Assembly (NCBI RefSeq): GCF_003201775.1
Contig: NZ_QJJZ01000013.1
Coordinates: forward strand, 62,001-126,000
Source: Arenibacter sp. ARW7G5Y1
GTDB lineage: Bacteria > Bacteroidota > Bacteroidia > Flavobacteriales > Flavobacteriaceae
Reading direction: 5' to 3'
Length of the DNA stretch: 64,000 bases
Both the position numbers and the translations under genes were made by a program. The notes under the pieces are model-generated. The model was not told the DNA's origin. It did no database searches and saw only the letters and a list, made by a program, of their open reading frames with translations. Shown in pieces: positions 58,617 through 64,000 of this stretch. How positions within the stretch are numbered: position 1 is the first letter of the stretch; each line of letters opens with the position of its first letter.

Positions 58617-59108
58617 TTATTCCAGTTCCTGTAACAAACTCACCATATTTAGTGGTTTGGTGAACATTGTCAAGGATCCGTACGGCTCATAGGTCCAAAG
58701 ACTTTTTGGGCGATCCCAATACAATTCCACTCCATTTTTATCGGGGTCATTTAAATAAATGGCTTCAGACACACCATGGTCACTAGCTCCGGTCAAGGGA
58801 TATTCTGCCTTCCTCAAACGGGAGTATATTTCTGCAAGATCCTTTCTTGTAGGGTATAAAATTGCCGTATGAAATAAGCCTACGCTATTGGTATGGGCAG
58901 GGGGTTGCCCTTTGGAATGCCACGTATTTAAACCAATATGATGGTGGTATCCACCGGCCGAAATAAAGGCGGCCTGATCTCCGTACATGGTGGTGACTTC
59001 AAAACCTAAAAGATTACAATAAAAGTTTAACGATCGTGCCAGGTCGGCCACTTTCAAATGCACATGGCCTATTCGTGTTTGGGAAGGAATGGTATATTTA
59101 TTGTCCAT
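58617..59108 (-). CDS. VOC-superfamily dioxygenase/glyoxalase-like protein
   Basis: 163 residues. Two beta-alpha-beta-beta-beta units with the metal ligands in IGHVHLKVADLARSLNFY (His at 15 or 17), GYHHHIGLNTW and GVELYWDRP (Glu). It resembles CatE-like extradiol dioxygenases of one-domain type. Substrate unknown. It is followed by the DUF1080 gene after 86 bases on the same strand, which may be coincidental. Confidence 0.85.
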   Translation of the reverse strand: MDNKYTIPSQTRIGHVHLKVADLARSLNFYCNLLGFEVTTMYGDQAAFISAGGYHHHIGLNTWHSKGQPPAHTNSVGLFHTAILYPTRKDLAEIYSRLRKAEYPLTGASDHGVSEAIYLNDPDKNGVELYWDRPKSLWTYEPYGSLTMFTKPLNMVSLLQELE

Positions 59109-59186
59109 TAGAGGAGTAAATTAAACGTAAATCTCAAATTGTTATTACTGCCCAGCAATTTCGTTCACCAACGACCCTGGATATGA

Positions 59187-59552
59187 TCAATATTTATAAA
59201 TTCTTAGGGAGTAGGCTTTAGTACTGTCAATTGGATAAACAGTCATGGGATAATTGCCAGAAGGCCTAACAACGGGCATTTCTACCGTCTTTTTCTCTGA
59301 ATTAATTTTATTGGACCTCTTATGGTCCATAAAACCACTAAGCGCATCCTTAAAATTGAAGTCAAAAACAATAGAATCCTTTATCCCAATTTCCTTTTTT
59401 CCAAATGCGTTGGCCTCATGCTTGCTCCAATCCTTTACCAATAGATCGCTATTGGCATTTTCATCTAGGGACGATATGGCGCGTTGTTGGGCATTGAGAC
59501 TACTACTGCCTATAAAAAATATTACCAAACATAAAAAGATGAAATATTTCAT
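59187..59552 (-). CDS. Hypothetical exported protein, 121 residues
   Basis: From ATG 59552 the product starts with a signal peptide (MKYFIFLCLVIFFIGSSSLN, then AQ). A GTG eight codons earlier would put polar residues before it. The mature part is about 95 residues, mostly charged, with MTVYPIDSTKAYSLRIYKY at the end. No family recognised. Confidence 0.65.
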   Translation of the reverse strand: MKYFIFLCLVIFFIGSSSLNAQQRAISSLDENANSDLLVKDWSKHEANAFGKKEIGIKDSIVFDFNFKDALSGFMDHKRSNKINSEKKTVEMPVVRPSGNYPMTVYPIDSTKAYSLRIYKY

Positions 59553-59588
59553 TGTATATTTTTGTGGGCATAACACAAGAGTAATTCT

Positions 59589-60053
59589 TTAAAACTCCTC
59601 GCAATGAATACCCTTTTCCAATTGTTTCCTTAAGGCGGTTACCATACTTTTCAATTCCTCGGGTTCCTTGCCGTACTCAAAGGTCACCTTGGATTTCTTG
59701 CCGGAAAAATTTTCAATCTCCAACCACTCTGCCCCTCCATCTGCACAATCCGGACATCCCAAGATTTCGGGCAAGGAATTAAATTCATTTAAATCTACTG
59801 TTTTTTTAAGAGAGTCCCAACTCAATTGGGTCATGTTTTCTGTACACTTAATGGGTTCTACCTGATTATTCCAACCCGAACGGGAATAGAATACCGTACC
59901 CGACCTTAACAACATCTCGTTCTTACAATAGCCCACGCACATACCAAAGGATGTGCCATAACCCAACTGTTTGATATCTGAAGGATTTACCTCATTTTTT
60001 TCGCAGGAAAGCAATATCCCAAACATCAATAATAGAAATGCACCTTTGTTCAT
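59589..60053 (-). CDS. Small cysteine-containing lipoprotein
   Basis: 154 residues from ATG 60053 (MNKGAFLLLMFGILLSC, lipid-anchored Cys17); the longer frame starts 19 codons upstream and has no signal there. The mature part has the cysteine groups GMCVGYCKNEM and LGCPDCADGG plus two single cysteines, suggesting disulphides or a metal site. No family recognised. Confidence 0.7.
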   Translation of the reverse strand: MNKGAFLLLMFGILLSCEKNEVNPSDIKQLGYGTSFGMCVGYCKNEMLLRSGTVFYSRSGWNNQVEPIKCTENMTQLSWDSLKKTVDLNEFNSLPEILGCPDCADGGAEWLEIENFSGKKSKVTFEYGKEPEELKSMVTALRKQLEKGIHCEEF

Positions 60054-60175
60054 CTGTATACTTGTGTTAAAAATTAAGCTTGCTCCTAGGAATTCCCTTT
60101 GAAGACTCACAACTTACTGAAATACTGAAATTAAGATGTTTATATTGTTCTTTGGTTGCGTGGCCTGGTTTATAA

Positions 60176-61264
60176 TCAAGTAGGGATATTACTATTTAAA
60201 TCCTTAAGAAAAACAGATATTACCTCTTCCAAGGTATCCAATACCCCAGGATTGGTACAGTTGATTAGAATGGAGAAAACCATATCCTGTTCAGGATACA
60301 CATAAAATACGGCATATCCCCCTACCCCATTGCCTACATGGCCATAATAGGTCCTCCCCAACTTATCCTGGGTAACCTGCCATCCTAGGCCATAGTAGGT
60401 TGGAGTCCCATTAATAATCCCAGAAGTGAGGAATTGGGACTGGATTTTACCTTCCCTAAACTTGGGGTCCAAATATACTTGTCCAAAAAGTGCAATATCC
60501 GCTGATGTGGACAAATATCCCCCACCAGCCAATTTATAAGCATTGTTTACAGGGATGGCCTTTCTGAACCCCAATCTACCCTTTGAATAAAAAGTGGTGC
60601 CGTTGGGAAGATGATGCCCGGGATTTTCTGGGAATGTATTTTTTAATCCACAAGGATTTAATATTTTTTCCCGAACATAATCGGCGAAGGGGATGCCACT
60701 TACCTCCTGCATGGCCAAGGAAATCAACACCCAATCAAAACTGGTATACTGAAAGCCTTTTCCTGGCTCAAAAAGAAGGTCATCATCCTGGAATAGGGCA
60801 AGCGACTCCTTTATCCCCAAGGGCTTGTTCAGGCCATATTCCCCTCCGCGATAGCCTCTTATTCCGGCCGTATGTCCTGCCAACTGACGCAAACTAATGT
60901 CGAATTCCTTTTTTGGAAAGTATGGAACATATTTATAAATGGAGGCATCCAAATCCAAAAGCCCCTCCCCTACCATTGAGGCTAATGCGGCGGCGGCAAT
61001 AGGTTTGGACACACTGGCAATCCTAAAGATCGTATTTTGTGGATCTATACGCGTGTGCTGTTCCACATCCGCAAATCCATAACCTTTCTCGAAGTATACT
61101 TCATTGTTTTTACGAACCGTAATGGCTAGACCTGGAACCCGTCGGTCATCGATAAGCTTTTGCAATATTTTATCTGCTTGGAGCTTGCCCAATAATTCCA
61201 TATCCCCACCTATGACCCGTTGGGAGGCAAATAAATTCTTTAGATATTTTATAACAGGATTCAT
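60176..61264 (-). CDS. Serine hydrolase of the beta-lactamase/class C family
   Basis: 362 residues. Catalytic SxxK is in FRIASVSKPIAAAALASM (Ser about 84); the tyrosine motif is FQYTSFDWVLISLAM and the third motif is HVGNGVGGY. Such enzymes include esterases and D,D-peptidases as well as beta-lactamases. No signal peptide is apparent at the N-terminus (MNPVIKYLKNLFASQ), so it may be cytoplasmic. Confidence 0.85.
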   Translation of the reverse strand: MNPVIKYLKNLFASQRVIGGDMELLGKLQADKILQKLIDDRRVPGLAITVRKNNEVYFEKGYGFADVEQHTRIDPQNTIFRIASVSKPIAAAALASMVGEGLLDLDASIYKYVPYFPKKEFDISLRQLAGHTAGIRGYRGGEYGLNKPLGIKESLALFQDDDLLFEPGKGFQYTSFDWVLISLAMQEVSGIPFADYVREKILNPCGLKNTFPENPGHHLPNGTTFYSKGRLGFRKAIPVNNAYKLAGGGYLSTSADIALFGQVYLDPKFREGKIQSQFLTSGIINGTPTYYGLGWQVTQDKLGRTYYGHVGNGVGGYAVFYVYPEQDMVFSILINCTNPGVLDTLEEVISVFLKDLNSNIPT

Positions 61265-61332
61265 CGGTCTAATAGTAAACTACTTTTAAGTTATGGGAAA
61301 TAGAGGTTGGAAGCGACCGTAGACTTTGGGTG

Positions 61333-62181
61333 CTAATCAATAAAAATAAGTTCTCCTTTATACATTTGCTCTACCTCCACCACGGCTGGTCTATTAAAAC
61401 TAACCACATCACCGGTGCCACGCAAAATGCCTTTAAGCGATTCCTGTGGACTTAAGCGCATATCGTTGGATCCCCTGTGATTAAAGCTAACGTTTTCAGC
61501 AATTAAAGCCTCAGCTTCCAGCCGCGAATCCCCAGAGGCAAAAAGGATGTTGAAATTAATAGTTTTACCCCTTAAATTATAATACGAAATTCCATTGGAA
61601 ACAATGGCCAAATTCTGGGTGTCCAACTCCAAATTGAACTCCCCACTGGTATAGCCGGCATCAGGGTCGTTAAAGCTCTCTGAAATAAGGGTTAAACTGG
61701 GAAACGCCAATACACCATCACTTAAAATATCAAGTCCTGTGCTACTTCTAATCTCTGTAATATTGGGAGCCGTGACATATACCTTGGTAAGCCCATATTT
61801 TCGCGTAAAATTACAATCATTGGTATCGCGTAACAAAAGTCGGCCATCCACAACCTGCACCTCAACTTCATTACGCAAATTTTCTCCCGTTTCCACTTCT
61901 ACCTTCAAAGGACTTCCCTGCCTTAGGGTCATTTCTACATTCTCATAGACCGTAATGGCGGTAAAATTAGGTACTTCCACAATTGCCCTGTTAATGTCCC
62001 CGGCATTTTGGAAGCAATCAGGGGCATTTTCACTGTTGCAATTCACCAGTAGTATCACCATGGCCAAGTGCATGCCATATCTGGCAACAATGGTCACAAG
62101 GCTCTTCCACCTTAACCCTATCTTCAAAATAAAATAGTTCATCATCTTATATCTTTTGAGCAGACTATCTGCCAAATTCAT
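61333..62181 (-). CDS. DUF2807 (head-GIN) domain lipoprotein
   Basis: Up to 282 residues. The DUF2807 beta-helix domain covers most of the mature part ([60 protein letters not shown]). The lipobox cysteine (AMVILLVNC) is residue 48 from the first ATG, longer than usual; Met14 (62142) would give a 35-residue signal and may be the true start. Five bases separate it from the PagL-like gene, so the two form an operon. Function of the family is unknown. Confidence 0.8.
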   Translation of the reverse strand: MNLADSLLKRYKMMNYFILKIGLRWKSLVTIVARYGMHLAMVILLVNCNSENAPDCFQNAGDINRAIVEVPNFTAITVYENVEMTLRQGSPLKVEVETGENLRNEVEVQVVDGRLLLRDTNDCNFTRKYGLTKVYVTAPNITEIRSSTGLDILSDGVLAFPSLTLISESFNDPDAGYTSGEFNLELDTQNLAIVSNGISYYNLRGKTINFNILFASGDSRLEAEALIAENVSFNHRGSNDMRLSPQESLKGILRGTGDVVSFNRPAVVEVEQMYKGELIFID

Positions 62182-62186
62182 TGACC

Positions 62187-63284
62187 CTATAATCTAACTC
62201 CGACTCCAAATTCCACGGCTTCCGCTTTTGCCCCATGGGATTTTAGAGTTATTGCACCGTATACCTTTTCCGAAAAATAACGCTTTAGACCAATTCTATT
62301 ATAGACCTTGCCCTCAAAATCAAAAGGGTAATAGACATAATAGCCCAATTGGGCTATAACGGACATTTTATTTACAAAGAGTTCATGGCCCAAAAACAAT
62401 CCCACGCGTTTATAATCGTCGTCTGCCTGCACTCCATACTCGGGGAACGCTATCGACTGATAACGAATAAGTTCCTTTAAGAAGTTGGAAAAATACACAT
62501 CTGCACCAAACTGCAGCGCACTTTTTCTGGTAAAGCGTTTGTCCATATAAGCCGAAAAAATGTAAAAAGCATATTGGCCGGAATCCACTACATCGCTCTC
62601 ATTTATACCAGACCTAAAGGCGAGATTAAGTTTAATAGGCTCTGAAACCTTCAATTTTTCGGTTTTAATATAGTCCCGTTCCTGGCCACCATCCAAATCA
62701 TAGGTCAACCCCACATTAAGGGCCATGGTGTTGGTAGAGGTATTGGGTGCCGTAACATTGGCGTTGGAATAATGAATTAAGGTTAATCCTGCCTTTAGCC
62801 CCAAGCCCTTAAATATATTTTCTTTGTGATAGTTCAACATTAAATAGGTTGAACTTAAAAAATGGGAACCATAGGCATTGTTCCTAAAATTCCTGTTCTT
62901 ATCAAAGGGGTTGGTATTATAGGCTATACCCTGCCCCAACCTAAATTGAAGGTTTCTCTTAAAAAAATAAAAATTGTAATGGGCATATAGTCCATAATTC
63001 TCCCCCAAAGTACTACTGTTCATATTTTGATAAACAAAAGAAAAACCGGTATCGGGATAATTAAATAACTGTTGCCATTCCTCCTCCCCATAGGTCTTTT
63101 TATTGTACCCCAGGATAAATCCTCCCGGATGATTGGTAATCAAATGGGAAATATCCGTATTGTGCAATAGCACGGAACCGTAGAACTGACTAGCGTCCAA
63201 GGTATATCTCTTGGTTTCTTGCCGGTTTTGTGAAAAGCAAAAAGCTGTCGACAGACAGCTTATAAGAAATAGCTTTAGTTTCAT
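62187..63284 (-). CDS. Lipid A 3-O-deacylase-like outer-membrane protein (PagL/acyloxyacyl hydrolase family)
   Basis: 365 residues from ATG 63284, which begins with a good signal peptide ([19 protein letters not shown]). The open frame goes 39 codons further, but that part shows no signal and overlaps the promoter. The family signature [11 protein letters not shown] holds the catalytic His-x-Ser. The rest alternates aromatic and polar residues as in a beta barrel. PagL removes an acyl chain from lipid A in the outer membrane. A full -7 element ends directly at the start codon. Confidence 0.8.
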   Translation of the reverse strand: MKLKLFLISCLSTAFCFSQNRQETKRYTLDASQFYGSVLLHNTDISHLITNHPGGFILGYNKKTYGEEEWQQLFNYPDTGFSFVYQNMNSSTLGENYGLYAHYNFYFFKRNLQFRLGQGIAYNTNPFDKNRNFRNNAYGSHFLSSTYLMLNYHKENIFKGLGLKAGLTLIHYSNANVTAPNTSTNTMALNVGLTYDLDGGQERDYIKTEKLKVSEPIKLNLAFRSGINESDVVDSGQYAFYIFSAYMDKRFTRKSALQFGADVYFSNFLKELIRYQSIAFPEYGVQADDDYKRVGLFLGHELFVNKMSVIAQLGYYVYYPFDFEGKVYNRIGLKRYFSEKVYGAITLKSHGAKAEAVEFGVGVRL

Positions 63285-63290
63285 GGGGAG

Positions 63291-63298
63291 CAAATGTA
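63291..63298 (-). promoter_or_regulatory. -7 element immediately upstream of the PagL-like gene
   Basis: The minus strand reads TACATTTG, a perfect TAnnTTTG, ending just six bases before the ATG at 63284. No TTG lies at the usual upstream distance. If used, it gives an almost leaderless transcript and rules out the longer frame. Confidence 0.5.
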
Positions 63299-63424
63299 AT
63301 GAAAAATTAAAATAGGCGTTTCTAAAACTTGGTAATACTACCTGACTTCCGTGAACACTTGAAATTGACTCAATACAGAATCCATCCCCATCCGTAACCA
63401 TGCCCTTGCACGCTTGGGCCTCCC

Positions 63425-64000
63425 TTAAAACAGCTCTTTGGCAATGGCCTCGATATTATCGGATTTTCCCATGGAATAATAGTGCAATACAGGAACCCCT
63501 GCCGCTTTCAGCTCCTTGGACTGCTGAATGGCCCACTCAATTCCTACCTGTCTCACATCTGCATTATTTGAACAATCATCTACAGCATCTATCAAATCCT
63601 GTGGCAAGTCTATCTTAAAGACCTGTGGCAATAATTGCAAATGTCGCTTTACGGCAATGGGCTTAATCCCGGGTATAATAGGTACATTAATACCCATTTT
63701 CTTCGCAGCTTCCACAAACTCAAAAAATTTCTGATTATCAAAAAACATTTGGGTTACTACGTAGTCGGCCCCAGCCTCCACCTTTTCCTGCAATCGTCTT
63801 AAATCCGTAGTCAAGGATGGTGCTTCCAAATGCTTTTCAGGGTATCCGGCTACGCCAATGCAAAAATCGGCACTGTGAACGGTCTCTACCTTATCGTGTA
63901 AATAATTGCCGTGATTTAAGGCGTGAATCTGTTTTACCAGCTCCGAAGCATAGGCATGTCCACCTTGGGTGGGATTAAAATACTGCTCCTCTTTCCGCGC
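63425..64000 (-). CDS. metF: Methylenetetrahydrofolate reductase, C-terminal part (partial)
   Basis: The gene runs off the window; 191 residues are visible. Typical MetF stretches: NPTQGGHAYASELV, CIGVAGYPEKHLEAPS, GADYVVTQMFFDNQKFFEFV and INVPIIPGIKPIAVKRHLQL. The FAD enzyme makes 5-methyl-THF for methionine synthesis. The 140 bases between its stop and the PagL-like ATG contain that gene's promoter. Confidence 0.95.
   Translation of the reverse strand, partial: ARKEEQYFNPTQGGHAYASELVKQIHALNHGNYLHDKVETVHSADFCIGVAGYPEKHLEAPSLTTDLRRLQEKVEAGADYVVTQMFFDNQKFFEFVEAAKKMGINVPIIPGIKPIAVKRHLQLLPQVFKIDLPQDLIDAVDDCSNNADVRQVGIEWAIQQSKELKAAGVPVLHYYSMGKSDNIEAIAKELF

Noticed and set aside
63285-63401. 39-codon upstream extension of the PagL-like gene
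   Set aside because: No signal peptide at the longer start, it overlaps a perfect -7 element, and the ATG at 63284 begins a proper signal peptide.

Overview
The window looks like a chromosomal segment of a Bacteroidota bacterium, most likely a marine member of the Flavobacteriaceae. The evidence is SusC/SusD and FecR/TonB-receptor systems, promoters of the Bacteroidota type (TTG, about 19-20 bases, TAnnTTTG), few clear Shine-Dalgarno sequences, an AT-rich composition, and a str/S10/spc/alpha ribosomal block that has no tuf, adk or map. No rRNA, tRNA, CRISPR array, insertion sequence or phage gene was seen.

Layout. 1-3815 (+): the end of an ECF sigma factor, a FecR anti-sigma factor and a FecA-like TonB receptor, which together form a cell-surface signalling unit. 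3902-11126 (-): a three-gene set made of a transmembrane LamG/winged-helix regulator, a Tat-exported Gfo/Idh/MocA oxidoreductase, and a large exported HEAT protein with two DUF1080 (3-keto-glycoside hydrolase) domains. A strong terminator closes it, and a tandem direct repeat sits in front of the oxidoreductase. 11286-22013: housekeeping genes argS, a BCCT transporter, two guanidine-modifying hydrolases, gltA, a GT5 glycogen-synthase-like protein and eno, with terminators and promoters of their own. 22014-40534 (-): carA, then 32 genes from rpsL to rplQ read as one block from a consensus promoter in front of rpsL. Likely internal control points lie in the rpsJ-rplC gap (160 bp) and the rpsK-rpsD gap (102 bp).

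40535-41031 is a 0.5-kb regulatory gap with a 26-bp perfect palindrome. It leads into a SusC-SusD-lipoprotein operon (41032-46813, +) that has no carbohydrate enzyme beside it. 46882-64000 is a mix of cell-maintenance genes (rlmB, rhomboid protease, rarA, yjjG, radC, metF), envelope proteins (a beta-barrel/lipoprotein pair, small lipoproteins, a DUF2807 protein, a PagL-like lipid A deacylase), a deacetylase-like protein that seems to have lost its active site, and a second DUF1080 plus Gfo/Idh/MocA pair (56344-58530).

The most interesting part is the 3970-11126 locus. It reads as a self-contained periplasmic route for oxidising and then cleaving glycosides, under a one-component membrane sensor that carries its own carbohydrate-binding-type domain. 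A second, simpler copy of the enzyme pair lies about 50 kb away.
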